Below, piece after piece: positions 38,060 to 50,512 of a DNA stretch of 64,000 nucleotides. The position numbers and the translations under genes were made by a program. The notes under the pieces are model-generated. The model ran no database searches. It was not told the DNA's origin and saw nothing but the letters and a program-made list of their open reading frames with translations. Each line of letters begins with the position of its first letter. The first letter of the stretch is position 1. The stretch is from Nematostella vectensis (lineage: Eukaryota; Cnidaria; Anthozoa; Actiniaria; Edwardsiidae), in contig NC_064036.1 in assembly GCF_932526225.1 (NCBI RefSeq), positions 124,001 through 188,000 of the forward strand, read 5' to 3'.

Positions 38060-38125
38060 GCCCATTGGCCTGGGATCGAACCCGGTCTGAAGAACAAAAC
38101 GGAAACCATACATACGGATTACCCA
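38060..38125 (-). other. tRNA-like T-arm/B-box module of satellite B
   Basis: On the minus strand, GGTTCGATCCC (plus-strand 38072-38082) fits the Pol III B-box core, with a 7-nt loop TTCGATC and a T-stem CCGGG/CCAGG pairing four of five. It is followed on the minus strand by AGGCCAATGGGC and then a run of nine T residues, which would act as a Pol III terminator. A possible A-box, TGGGTAATCCG (plus-strand 38115-38125), lies about 33 nt upstream with one mismatch to TRGYNNANNNG. Corresponding modules begin at 40056, 42065, 44067, 46070, 48075, 50096, 52967, 54969, 56975, 58981, 60985 and 62987. No full cloverleaf can be drawn. Confidence 0.5.
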
Positions 38126-38286
38126 ATCGGTATGGCAGCACAAGGCTTTTACGGAAGGCTGTAAAGAACCCGAAGGCCCCAAGCACCGATATTTCCGAGC
38201 GAATATGCTGTACAACACTCTTGCAAGGTTATCCCAACCCGCGCATTAATGGGGAGGACAATAACCAGGATCCCAGGCCTGTAATA

Positions 38287-38297
38287 CGGTTACGCCA
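38287..38297 (-). promoter_or_regulatory. Candidate Pol III A-box in satellite B
   Basis: TGGCGTAACCG on the minus strand fits TRGYNNANNNG at every constrained position. Directly downstream on that strand is GTATTACAGGCCTGGGATCCTGG, which resembles a T-arm that has lost its TTCG loop, so its own B-box is missing. The next intact B-box on this strand lies about 210 nt further on (38072-38082). This is a sequence match only; no transcript evidence is available. Confidence 0.35.
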
Positions 38298-38373
38298 CGC
38301 ACAGCTCGCCGAGATTGTGGATGACAAAAAATAGAGGTCTATTTGGGCGTCTTGGGTCCCTTGGGGACTCGCC

Positions 38374-38389
38374 ATGCGCACAAGCGCAT
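38374..38389. repeat. Perfect ATGCGC hairpin in satellite B
   Basis: ATGCGC and GCGCAT form a 6-bp stem around a 4-base loop. The loop is ACAA in units 1-5, 7 and 8b and ACGG in units 6 and 9-13, while the stem is unchanged throughout. The loop variant tracks with unit relatedness, and it is adjacent to the GTCCC/GGGAC hairpin. Confidence 0.55.
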
Positions 38390-38476
38390 CTCTTTTATTG
38401 TGTACATGACATCAAATTAGCGAAGAAAAAAGACGCTGTTTTGGTATCATGTGAAAAGCATAAAATAAATAGAAAT

Positions 38477-40472
38477 AAAGACGTAAGGGGGGAGAATATT
38501 GACATATTCATATTAGAATATTGACAAAATCCGCAATATTGTCTACGCTGACTAAGTAAAGCTGTATTTTACTTTAAAGGGGCAGCAGCATAGTACTGCG
38601 CATGTCTGGAGTCAGTGTTTATTGTAGGCTTTTAAGTGTCTACAAACAGTTGAACTTTTTAAAAGCTGTCAATACCTTATTAAATAATATGCAATATTAT
38701 ATTGAAAACTATGTTAATGGAAAGTTTGTTTTCATTTTTTTTGTTTTGATTAAAGTCTCCCACATGTACCAAAAGCTCATAAGTCAGTATTAGAATTTCA
38801 CTGAAGTTCATTGTGTCAAGGCTCTAGAGCTATTGCAAATCTCTTAAACATGACACTCCCCCTTTAAAGGAAAGTAAAAAAAAAATCAAAATTGTTGATG
38901 GGGGTCTCTGCTGTGTTTGTTTTCTTTTTAGTTTTGTTCTATTATTATTATTATTTTCTTTTTTAGAGGGGGAGGGGAATTCAGCTAAAAATAGCCAAGG
39001 GTCAATTAAAGCAACTAGTACAAAAGATGTTATTTTGCAGTCCTTTATTCAATATATTCAAGGTTATCATGCAATTCTGTTGTTTGACTGCATATATATA
39101 TATTTTCTTTCTTTTCATTACAAGTGCTATATGTGTAAGTGGTGACCATAGCTATGATTACTATTATTTAGAATATTTTTTTACCTACTCACAGAAAACA
39201 ACTTGACTGCAAAACACTTACTGTAGGGCACTCGATATTAGGCATTACTTTCATGTGGATGTAAGGTTGAAATGTCAAAACCTTCATTAACCCGTAAACT
39301 ACGCTTTAGCGTATTACACTTTGTGGTGATCTGATTCTATTGTACTTTTTTGTGTTTTACTAACTATTACCGTTTAACTATCACACTTTGTTTCACGGGT
39401 TAATGAAAACCACTCTAATTACTTACAGTAGTTCTTTTTTAATATTATTATTTACTTGTATAATTTAGATGAGCAATACATATTTCTTTATGGCTTTGTA
39501 GAGCTCATCTCGTTCCTCATAAATAACAAACAAAATGAAGTTTGTTCTTATTTTGGTGCAAAGGAATCTACAGTAGTTTTCTAATCAGATAATTGTTTTT
39601 TTTAACACTCACCTGTTATTTCAACAGCCTTACTTGAGTTTGCTTGTCTCAGAAATAGACCTTGCTTAATAAACAAAGACATGTTACAAACTTATTTAAT
39701 AATAGGTAACAACTACAATATAAGAGAGTGCCCCTCTCTTCCCCCTGCTATTGTTGAAATTATGCTCAATAAACTTTTACCTCTTCCCTCTCCACCAGTT
39801 AAGCATTCTATGTATGCTTCCCTGTACAAAATGCACCCCTTCAAATAGAACATTAAAGTTCACATACTTGTTTACTTCCTCAAACTCTTTGCTTTGTGTT
39901 TTTTGTTAACTTCCTAGGAACAAATTGAATACATATAATCAATACATCTAGCAAGCTTATTTTGCAAACTCACTTTTTTTATTATTTTTGCGCAAAACCT
40001 ATCAGGATTAAGGGGGTGCAGCACAAAGAAAAAAAAAAACGAACTAAAAAAAAAAGCCCATTGGCCTGGGATCGAACCCGGTCTGAAGAACAAAACGGAA
40101 ACCATACATACGGATTACCCAATCGGTATGGCAGCACAAGGCTTTTACGGAAGGCTGTAAAGAACCCGAAGGCCCCAAGCACCGATATTTCCGAGCGAAT
40201 ATGCTGTACAACACTCTTGCAAGGTTATCCCAACCCGCGCATTAATGGGGAGGACAATAACCAGGATCGCAGGCCTGTAATACGGTTACGCCACGCACAG
40301 CTCGCCGAGATTGTGGATGACAAAAAATAGAGGTCTATTTGGGCGTCTTGGGTCCCTTGGGGACTCGCCATGCGCACAAGCGCATCTCTTTTATTGTGTA
40401 CATGACATCAAATTAGCGAAGAAAAAAGACGCTGTTTTGGTATCATGTGAAAAGCATAAAATAAATAGAAAT
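38477..40472 (+). repeat. Satellite B unit 2 (haplotype 2)
   Basis: Haplotype 2 means CCCGTAAACTACG, TTTGTGGTGATC, ATTGTACTTT and CAGTAGTTCT. This unit of 1,996 bp is the shortest complete one, partly because CAACTACAATATAAGAGAG near 39711 lacks the TTGTATG found in the others. It carries TTGTTGATGGGGG near 38891, otherwise seen in unit 8b. Confidence 0.9.
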
Positions 40473-42482
40473 AAAGACGTAAGGGGGGAGAATATTGACA
40501 TATTCATATTAGAATATTGACAAAATCCGCAATATTGTCTACGCTGACTAAGTAAAGCTGTATTATTTTACTTTAAAGGGGCAGCAGCATAGTACTGCGC
40601 ATGTCTGGAGTCAGTGTTTATTGTAGGCTTTTAAGTGTCTACAAACAGTTGAACTTTTTAAAAGCTGTCAATACCTTATTAAATAATATGCAATATTATA
40701 TTGAAAACTATGTTAATGGCCAGTTTGTGGTCATTTTTTTTGTTTTGTTTAAAGTCTCCCACATGTACCAAAAGCTCATAAGTCAGTATTAGAATTTCAC
40801 TGAAGTTCATTGTGTCAGGGCTCTAGAGCTATTGCAAATCTCTTAAACATGACACTCCACCTTTAAAGGAAAGTAAAAAAAAAAATTAAAATTGTTGGTA
40901 GGGGTCTCTGCTGTGTTTGTTTTCTTTTTAGTTTTGTTCTATTATTATTATTATTTTCTTTTTTAGAGGGGGAGGGGAATTCAGCTAAAAATAGCCAAGG
41001 GTCAATTCAAGCAACTAGTATAAAAGATGTTTTTTTGCAGTCCTTTATTCAATATATTCAAGGTTATCATGCAATTCTGTTGTTTGACTGCATATATATA
41101 TATATTTTCTTTCTTTTCATTACAAGTGCTATATGTGTAAGTGGTGACCATAGCTATGATTACTATTATTTAGAATAATTTTTTACCTACTAACAGAAAA
41201 CAACTTGACTGCAAAACACTTACTGTAGGGCACTCGATATTAGGCATTACTTTCATGTGGATGTAAGGTTCAAATGTCAAAACCTTCATTAACCCGTGAA
41301 CTACGCTTTAGCGTATTACACTTTGTTGTGATCTGATTCTGTTGTTCTTTTTTGTGTTTTACTAACTATTACCGTTTACCTATCACACTTTGTTTCACGG
41401 GTTAATGAAAACCACTCTAATTACTTACAGTAATTATTTTTTAATATTATTATTTACTTGTATAATTTAGATGAGCAATACATATTTCTTCTTGGCTTTG
41501 TAGAGCTCATCTCGTTCCTCATAAATAACAAACAAAATGAAGTTTGTTCTTATTTTGGTGCAAAGGAATCTACAGTAGTTTTCTAATCAGATAATTGTTT
41601 TTCTTTTAACACTCACCTGTTATTTCAACAGCCTTACTTGAGTTTGCTTGTCTCAGAAATAGACCTTGCTTAATAAACAAAGACATGTTACAAACTTATT
41701 TAATAATAGGTAACAACTGCAATATTGTATGAAGAGAGTGCCCTTCTCTTCCCCCTGCTATTGTTGAAATTATGCTCAATAAACTTTTACCTCTTCCCTC
41801 TCCACCAGTTAAGCATTCTATGTATGCTTCCCTGTACAAAATGCACCCCTTCAAATAGAACATTAAAGTTCACATACTTGTTTACTTCCTCAAACTCTTT
41901 GCTTTGTGTTTTTTGTTAACTTCCTAGGAACAAATTGAATACATATAATCAATAAATCTAGCAAGCTTATTTTGCAAACTCACTTTTTTTTATTATTTTT
42001 TGCGCAAAACCTATCAGGATTAAGGGGGTCCAGCACAAAGAAAAAAAAAACGAACTAAAAAAAAGCCCATTGGCCTGGGATCGAACCCGGTCTGAAGAAT
42101 AAAACGGAAACCATACATACGGATTACCCAATCGGTATGGCAGCACAAGGCTTTTACGGAAGGCTGTAAAGAACCCGAAGGCCCCAAGCACCGATATTTC
42201 CGAGCGAATATGCTGTACAACACTCTTGCAAGGTTATCCCAACCCGCGCATTAATGGGGAAGACAATAACCAGGATCCCAGGCCTGTAATACGGTTACGC
42301 CACGCACAGCTCGCCGAGATTGTGGATGACAAAAAATAGAGGTCTATTTGGGCGTCTTGGGTCCCTTGGGGACTCGCCATGCGCACAAGCGCATCTCTTT
42401 TATTGTGTACATGACATCAAATTAAAAAAAAAAAAAAGACGCTGTTTTGGTATCATGTGAAAAGCATAAAATAAATAGAAAT
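40473..42482 (+). repeat. Satellite B unit 3 (haplotype 1)
   Basis: Private features are GCTGTATTATTTTAC near 40557 (a 4-base insertion), replacement of TAGCGAAG by an A-run near 42423, and AGAATAAAAC near 42096, which closes the 89-codon frame. The A-box, hairpins and B-box are intact. Confidence 0.9.
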
Positions 42483-44483
42483 AAAGACGTAAGGGGGGAG
42501 AATATTGACATATTCATATTAGAATATTGAAAAAATCCGCAATATTGTCTACGCTGACTAAGTAAAGCTGTATTTTACTTTAAAGGGGCAGCAGCATAGT
42601 TCTGCGCATGTCTGGAGTCAGTGTTTATTGTAGGCTTTTAAGTGTCTACAAACAGTTGAACTTTTTAAAAGCTGTCAATACCTTATTAAATAATATGCAA
42701 TATTATATTGAGAACTATGTTAATGGACAGTTTGTGGTCATTTTTTTTTTGTTTTGTTTAAAGTCTCCCATATGTACCAAAAGCTCATAAGTCAGTATTA
42801 GAATTTCACTGAAGTTTATTGTGTCAGGGCTTTAGAGCTATTGCAAATCTCTTAAACATGACACTCCCCCTTTAAAGGAAAGTAAAAAAAAATCAAAATT
42901 GTTGGTGGGGGTCTCTGCTGTGTTTGTTTTCTTTTTAGTTTTGTTCTATTATTATTATTATTTTCTTTTTTAGAGGGGGAGGGGAATTCAGCTAAAAATA
43001 GCCAAGGGTCAATTCAAGCAACTAGTACAAACGATGTTTTTTTGCAGTCCTTTATTCAATATATTCAAGGTTATCGTGCAATTCTGTTGTTTGACTGCAT
43101 ATATATATTTTTTCTTTCTTTTCATTACAAGTGCTATATGTGTAAGTGGTGACCATAGCTATGATTACTATTATTTAGAATATTTTTTTACCTACGAACA
43201 GAAAACAACTTGACTGCAAAACACTTACTGTAGGGCACTCGATATTAGGCATTACTTTCATGTGGATGTAAGGTTGAAATGTCAAAACCTTCATTAACCC
43301 GTAAACTACGCTTTAGCGTATTACACTTTGTGGTGATCTGATTCTATTGTACTTTTTTGTGTTTTACTAACTATTACCGTTTAACTATCACACTTTGTTT
43401 CACGGGTTAATGAAAACCACTCTAATTACTTACAGTAGTTCTTTTTTAATATTATTATTTACTTGTATAATTTAGATGAGCAATACATATTTCTTCTTGG
43501 CCTTGTAGAGCTCATCTCGTTCCTCATAAATAACAAACAAAATGAAGTTTGTTCTTATTTGGTGCAAAGGAATCTACATTAGTTTTCTAATCAGATAATT
43601 GTTTTTCTTTTAACACTCACCTGTTATTTCAACAGCCTTACTTGAGTTTGCTTGTCTCAGAAATAGACCTTGCTTAATGAACAAAGACATGTTACAAACT
43701 TATTTAATAATAGGTAACAACTGCAATATTGTATGAAGAGAGTGCCCCTCTCTTCCCCCTGCTATTGTTGAAATTATGCTTAATAAACTGTTACCTCTCC
43801 CCTATCCACCAGTTAAGCATTCTATGTATGCTTCCCTGTACAAAATGCACCCCTTCAAATAGAACATTAAAGTTCACATACTTGTTTACTTCCTCAAACT
43901 CTTTGCTTTGTGTTTTTTGTTAACTTCCTAGGAACAAATTGAATACATATAATCAATAAATCTAGCAAGCTTATTTTGCAAACTCACTTTTTTTATCATT
44001 TTTGCGCAAAACCTATCAGGATTAAGGGGGTCCAGCACAAAGAAAAAAAAAACGAATTAAAAAAAAGCCCATTGGCCTGGGATCGAACCCGGTCTGAAGA
44101 ACAAAACGGAAACCATACATACGGATTACCCAATCGGTATGGCAGCACAAGGCTTTTACGGAAGGCTGTAAATAACCCGAAGGCCCCAAGCACCGATATT
44201 TCCGAGCGAATATGCTGTACAACACTCTTGCAAGGTTATCCCAACCCGCGCATTAATGGGGAGGACAGTAACCAGGATCCCAGGCCTGTAATACGGTTAC
44301 GCCACGCACAGCTCGCCGAGATTGTGGAAGACAAAAAACAGAGGTCTATTTGGGCGTCTTGGGTCCCTTGGGGACTCGCCATGCGCACAAGCGCATCTCT
44401 TTTATTGTGTACATGACATCAAATTAGCGAAGAAAAAAGACGCTGTTTTGGTATCATGTGAAAAGCATAAAATAAATAGAAAT
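42483..44483 (+). repeat. Satellite B unit 4 (haplotype 2)
   Basis: Unit 4 shares TATTGAAAAAATCCGC with unit 8 near its start. Its last part shares GGAAGACAAAAAACAGAGG (near 44326) with the end of unit 5, so the unit 4 tail and unit 5 tail have a common recent origin. The longest frame of this unit, 146 codons at 43976-44416, arises only because A-run length puts several frames in phase. Confidence 0.9.
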
Positions 44484-47400
44484 AAAGACGTAAGGGGGGA
44501 GAATATTGACATATTCATATTAGAATATTGACAAAATCCGCAATATTGTCTACGCTGACTAAGTAAAGCTGTATTTTACTTTAAAGGGGCAGCAGCATAG
44601 TACTGCGCATGTCTGGAGTCAGTGTTTATTGTAGGCTTTTAAGTGTCTACAAACAGTTGAACTTTTTAAAAGCTGTCAATACCTTATTAAATAATATGCA
44701 ATATTATATTGAAAACTATGTTAATGGACAGTTTGTGGTCATTTTTTGTTTGTTTTGTTTAAAGTCTCCCACATGTACCAAAAGCTCATAAGTCAGTATT
44801 AAAATTTCACTGAAGTTCATTGTGTCAGGGCTCTAGAGCTATTGCAAATCTCTTAAACATGACACTCCCCCTTTAAAGGAAAGTAAAAAAAAAATCAAAA
44901 TTGTTGGTAGGGGTCTCTGCTGTGTTTGTTTTCTTTTTAGTTTTGTTCTATTATTATTATTATTTTCTTTTTTAGAGGGGGAGGGGAATTCAGCTAAAAA
45001 TAGCCAAGGGTCAATTCAAGCAACTCGTATAAAAGATGTTTTTTTGCAGTCCTTTATTCAATATATTCAAGGTTATCATGCAATTCTGTTGTTTGACTGC
45101 ATATATATATTTTTTCTTTCTTTTCATTACAAGTGCTATATGTGTAAGTGGTGACCATAGCTATGATTACTATTATTTAGAATAATTTTTTACCTACTAA
45201 CAGAAAACAACTTGACTGCAAAACACTTACTGTAGGGCACTCGATATTAGGCATTACTTTCATGTGGATGTAAGGTTCAAATGTCAAAACCTTCATTAAC
45301 CCGTGAACTACGCTTTAGCGTATTACACTTTGTTGTGATCTGATTCTATTGTTCTTTTTTGTGTTTTACTAACTATTACCGTTTAACTATCACACTTTGT
45401 TTCACGGGTTAATGAAAACCACTCTAATTACTTACAGTAATTATTTTTTAATATTATTATTTACTTGTATAATTTAGATGAGCAATACATATTTCTTCTT
45501 GGCCTTGTAGAGCTCATCTTGTTCCTCATAAATAACAAACAAAATGAAGTTTGTTCTTATTTTGGTGCAAAGGAATCTACAGTAGTTTTCTAATCAGATA
45601 ATTGTTTTTCTTTTAACACTCACCTGTTATTTCAACAGCCTTACTTGAGTTTGCTTGTCTCAGAAATAGACCTTGCTTAATAAACAAAGACATGTTACAA
45701 ACTTATTTAATAATAGGTAACAACTGCAATATTGTATGAAGAGAGTGCCCCTCTCTCCCCCCTGCTATTGTTGAAATTATGCTCAATAAACTTTTACCTC
45801 TTCCCTCTCCATCAGTTAAGCATTCTATGTATGCTTCCCTGTACAAAATGCACCCCATCAAATAGAACATTAAAGTTCAAATACTTGTTTTCTTCCTCAA
45901 ACTCTTTGCTTTGTGTTTTTTGTTAACTTCCTAGGAACAAATTGAATACATATAATCAATAAATCTAGCAAGCTTATTTTGCAAACTCACTTTTTTTATT
46001 ATTTTTGCGCAAAACCTATCAGGATTAAGGGGGTCCAGCACAAAGAAAAAAAAAACGAATTAAAAAAAAGCCCATTGGCCTGGGATCGAACCCGGTCTGA
46101 AGAACAAAACGGAAACCATACATACGGATTACCCAATCGGTATGGCAGCACAAGGCTTTTACGGAAGGCTGTAAAGAACCCGAAGGCCCCAAGCACCGAT
46201 ATTTCCGAGCGAATATGCTGTACAACACTCTTGCAAGGTTATCCCAACCCGCGCATTAATGGGGAGGACAGTAACCAGGATCCCAGGCCTGTAATACGGT
46301 TACGCCACGCACAGCTCGCCGAGATTGTGGAAGACAAAAAACAGAGGTCTATTTGGGCGTCTTGGGTCCCTTGGGGACTCGCCATGCGCACAAGCGCATC
46401 TCTTTTATTGTGTACATGACATCAAATTAGCGAAGAAAAAAGACGCTGTTTTGGTATCATGTGAAAAGCATAAAATAAATAGAAATAAAGACGTAAGGGG
46501 GGAGAATATTGACATATTCATATTAGAATATTGACAAAATCCGCAATATTGTCTACGCTGACTAAGTAAAGCTGTATTTTACTTTAAAGGGGCAGCAGCA
46601 TAGTACTGCGCATGTCTGGAGTCAGTGTTTATTGTAGGCTTTTAAGTGTCTACAAACAGTTGAACTTTTTAAAAGCTGTCAATACCTTATTAAATAATAT
46701 GCAATATTATATTGAAAACTATGTTAATGGACAGTTTGTGGTCATTTTTTGTTTGTTTTGTTTAAAGTCTCCCACATGTACCAAAAGCTCATAAGTCAGT
46801 ATTAAAATTTCACTGAAGTTCATTGTGTCAGGGCTCTAGAGCTATTGCAAATCTCTTAAACATGACACTCCCCCTTTAAAGGAAAGTAAAAAAAAATCAA
46901 AATTGTTGGTAGGGGTCTCTGCTGTGTTTGTTTTCTTTTTAGTTTTGTTCTATTATTATTATTATTTTCTTTTTTAGAGGGGGAGGGGAATTCAGCTAAA
47001 AATAGCCAAGGGTCAATTCAAGCAACTCGTATAAAAGATGTTTTTTTGCAGTCCTTTATTCAATATATTCAAGGTTATTATGCAATTCTGTTGTTTGACT
47101 GCATATATATATTTTTTCTTTCTTTTCATTACAAGTGCTATATGTGTAAGTGGTGACCATAGCTATGATTACTATTATTTAGAATAATTTTTTACCTACT
47201 AACAGAAAACAACTTGACTGCAAAACACTTACTGTAGGGCACTCGATATTAGGCATTACTTTCATGTGGATGTAAGGTTCAAATGTCAAAACCTTCATTA
47301 ACCCGTGAACTACGCTTTAGCGTATTACACTTTGTTGTGATCTGATTCTATTGTTCTTTTTTGTGTTTTACTAACTATTACCGTTTAACTATCACACTTT

Positions 47401-48491
47401 GTTTCACGGGTTAATGAAAACCACTCTAATTACTTACAGTAATTATTTTTTAATATTATTATTTACTTGTATAATTTAGATGAGCAATACATATTTCTTT
47501 TTGGCCTTGTAGAGCTCATCTCGTTCCTCATAAATAACAAACAAAATGAAGTTTGTTCTTATTTTGGTGCAAAGGAATCTACAGTAGTTTTCTAATCAGA
47601 TAATTGTTTTTCTTTTAACACTCACCTGTTATTTCAACAGCCTTACTTGAGTTTGCTTGTCTCAGAAATAGACCTTGCTTAATAAACAAAGACATGTTAC
47701 AAACTTATTTAATAATAGGTAACAACTGCAATATTGTATGAAGAGAGTGCCCCTCTCTCCCCCCTGCTATTGTTGAAATTATGCTCAATAAACTTTTACC
47801 TCTTCCCTCTCCATCAGTTAAGCATTCTATGTATGCTTCCCTGTACAAAATGCACCCCATCAAATAGAACATTAAAGTTCAAATACTTGTTTTCTTCCTC
47901 AAACTATTTGCTTTGTGTTTTTTGTTAACTTCCTAGGAACAAATTGAATACATATAATCAATAAATCTAGCAAGCTTATTTTGCAAACTCACTTTTTTTT
48001 ATTATTTTTGCGCAAAACCTATCAGGATTAAGGGGGTCCAGCACAAAGAAAAAAAAAAACGAATTAAAAAAAAAGCCCATTGGCCTGGGATCGAACCAGG
48101 TCTGAAGAACAAAACGGAAACCATACATACGGATTACCCAATCGGTATGGCAGCACAAGGCTTTTACGGAAGGCTGTAAAGAACCCGAAGGCCCCAAGCA
48201 CCGATATTTCCGAGCGAATATGCTGTACAACACTCTTGCAAGGTCATCCCAACCCGCGCATTAATGGGGAGGACAATAACCAGGATCCCAGGCCTGTAAT
48301 ACGGTTACGCCACGCACAGCTCGCCGAGATTGTGGATGACAAAAAATAGAGGTCTATTTGGGCGTCTTGGGTCCCTTGGGGACTCGCCATGCGCACGGGC
48401 GCATCTCTTTTATTGTGTACATGACATCAAATTAGCGAAGAAAAAAGACGCTGTTTTGGTATCATGTGAAAAGCATAAAATAAATAGAAAT
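44484..48491 (+). repeat. Satellite B units 5 and 6 (haplotype 1 twins)
   Basis: Units 5 (44484-46486) and 6 (46487-48491) are near-identical neighbours. They share GTATTAAAATTTC, CAACTCGTATAAAAG, ACCCCATCAAATAG and TTCAAATACTTGTTTTC, which are rare or absent elsewhere. Unit 6 differs at its tail, with the T-stem variant CGAACCAGG near 48093, AAGGTCATCCC near 48240 and the ACGG hairpin loop, so the twin relationship ends there. Confidence 0.85.
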
Positions 48492-48956
48492 AAAGACGTA
48501 AGGGGGGAGAAGATTGACATATTCATATTAGAATATTGACAAAATCCGCAATATTGTCTACGCTGACTAAGTAAAGCTGTATTTTACTTTAAAGGGGCAG
48601 CAACACAGTACTGCGCATGTCTAGAGTCAGTGTTTATTGTAGGCTTTTAAGTGTCTACAAACAGTTGAACTTTTTAAAAGCTGTCAATACCTTATTAAAT
48701 AATATGCAATATTATATTGAAAACTATGTTAATGGACAGTTTGTGGTCATTTTTTGTTTGTTTTGTTTAAAGTCTCCCACATGTACCAAAAGCTCATAAG
48801 TCAGTATTAGAATTTCACTGAAGTTCATTGTGTCAGGGCTCTAGAGCTATTGCAAATCTCTTAAACATGACACTCCCCCTTTAAAGGAAAGTAAAAAAAA
48901 AATCAAATTTGTTGGTAGGGGTCTCTGCTGTGTTTGTTTTCTTTTTAGTTTTGTTC

Positions 48957-48987
<31 letters not shown>

Positions 48988-50512
48988 TTCTTTTTTAAAG
49001 GGGGAGGGGAATTCAGCTAAAAATAGCCAAGGGTCAATTCAAGCAACTAGTACAAAAGATGTTTTTTTGCAGTCCTTTATTCAATATATTCAAGGTTATC
49101 ATGCAATTCTGTTGTTTGACTGCATATATATATTTTTTCTTTCTTTTCATTACAAGTGCTATATGTGTAAGTGGTGACCATAGCTATGATTAATATTATT
49201 TAGAATATTTTTTTACCTACTAACAGAAAACAACTTGACTGCAAAACACTTACTGTAGGGCACTCGATATTAGGCATTACTTTCATGTGGATGTAAGGTT
49301 CAAATGTCAAAACCTTCATTAACCCGTAAACTACGCTTTAGCGTATTACACTTTGTGGTGATCTGATTCTATTGTACTTTTTTGTGTTTTACTAACTATT
49401 ACCGTTTAACTATCACACTTTGTTTCACGGGTTAATGAAAACCACTCTAATTACTTACAGTAGTTCTTTTTTAATATTATTATTTACTTGTATAATTTAG
49501 ATGAGCAATACATATTTCTTTATGGCTTTGTAGAGCTCATCTCGTTCCTCATAAATAACAAACAAAATGAAGTTTGTTCTTATTTTGGTGCAAAGGAATC
49601 TACAGTAGTTTTCTAATCAGATAATTGTTTTTCTTTTAACACTCACCTGTTATTTCAACAGCCTTACTTGAGTTTGCTTGTCTCAGAAATAGACCTTGCT
49701 TAATAAACAAAGACATGTTACAAACTTATTTAATAATAGGTAACAACTGCAATATTGTATGAAGAGAGTGCCCCTCTCTTCCCGCTGCTATTGTTGAAAT
49801 TATGCTCAATAAACTTTTACCTCTTCCCTCTCCACCAGTTAAGCATTCTATGTATGCTTCCCTGTACAAAATGCACCCCTTCAAATAGAACATTAAAGTT
49901 CACATACTTGTTTACTTCCTCAAACTCTTTGCTTTGTGTTTTTTGTTAACTTCCTAGGAACAAATTGAATACATATAATCAATACATCTAGCGAGCTTAT
50001 TTTGCAAACTCACTTTTTTTTATTATTTTTGCGCAAAACCTATCAGGATTAAGGGGGTCCAGCACAAAGAAAAAAAAAACGAACTAAAAAAAAAAGCCCA
50101 TTGGCCTGGGATCGAACCCGGTTTGAAGAACAATACGGAAACCATACATACGGATTACCCAATCGGTATGGCAGCACAAGGCTTTTACGGAAGGCTGTAA
50201 ACTTCCCGAAGGGCCCAAGCACCGATATTTCCGAGCGAATATGCTGTACAACACTCTTGCAAGGTTATCCCAACCCGCGCATTAATGGGGAGGACAGTAA
50301 CCAGGATCCCAGGCCTGTAATACGGTTACGCCACGCACAGCTCGCCGAGATTGTGGATGACAAAAAATAGAGGTCTATTTGGGCGTCTTGGGTCCCTTGG
50401 GGACTCGCCATGCGCACAAGCGCATCTCTTTTATTGTGTACATGACATCAAATTAGCGAAGAAAAAAGACGCTGTTTTGGTATCATGTGAAAAGCATAAA
50501 ATAAATAGAAAT
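48492..50512 (+). repeat. Satellite B unit 7 (haplotype 2, ATT-expanded)
   Basis: At 2,021 bp this is the longest normal unit, mainly because of the ATT run at 48958-48987. Its GC-richer block has private changes: CCGGTTTGAAGAACAATACGG near 50118 and AACTTCCCGAAGGGCCC near 50201. It begins with GGGGAGAAGATTGAC and CAGCAACACAG. Confidence 0.9.

Larger units (their letters stand above)
38060..38390. repeat. GC-richer block of satellite B
   Basis: This block of about 330 bp is visibly richer in G and C than the rest of the unit and is present in every complete unit. It contains a minus-strand T-arm/B-box at its left end and an 11-bp inverted repeat (GGCCTGGGATC 38067-38077, GATCCCAGGCC 38269-38279). 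A consensus-fitting A-box lies on the minus strand at 38287-38297. Two small hairpins lie at the right: GTCCCTTGGGGAC and ATGCGCACAAGCGCAT. A frame of 89 codons (38065-38334) is open in 12 of 13 copies. In unit 3 it is closed by TAA near 42099, and it has no recognisable domain. I regard the block as a decayed tRNA-derived element rather than a gene. Confidence 0.6.
36474..38476 (+). repeat. Satellite B unit 1 (haplotype 1, array edge)
   Basis: This unit adjoins satellite A and carries private variants in its first part: GGGGGAGCAGTATAG where the others have GGGGCAGCAGCATAG, GTAGGGTTTTAAG for GTAGGCTTTTAAG, CTTATTTAATAAT for CTTATTAAATAAT, AATCCCTTAAAC for AATCTCTTAAAC, and GTCTGTGCTG for GTCTCTGCTG. 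Haplotype 1 means CCCGTGAACTACG, TTTGTTGTGATC, ATTGTTCTTT and CAGTAATTAT. The unit holds all the sub-elements annotated separately below. Confidence 0.9.

Noticed and set aside
38065-38334. A recurrent 89-codon frame (extended to 122 or 146 codons in some units) beginning MAWDRTRSEEQ, as a possible small protein gene.
   Set aside because: It overlaps the tRNA-like T-arm and hairpins, has no recognisable domain, and is closed by a stop in unit 3. Its conservation is explained by array homogenisation, and the longer versions depend only on A-run length.
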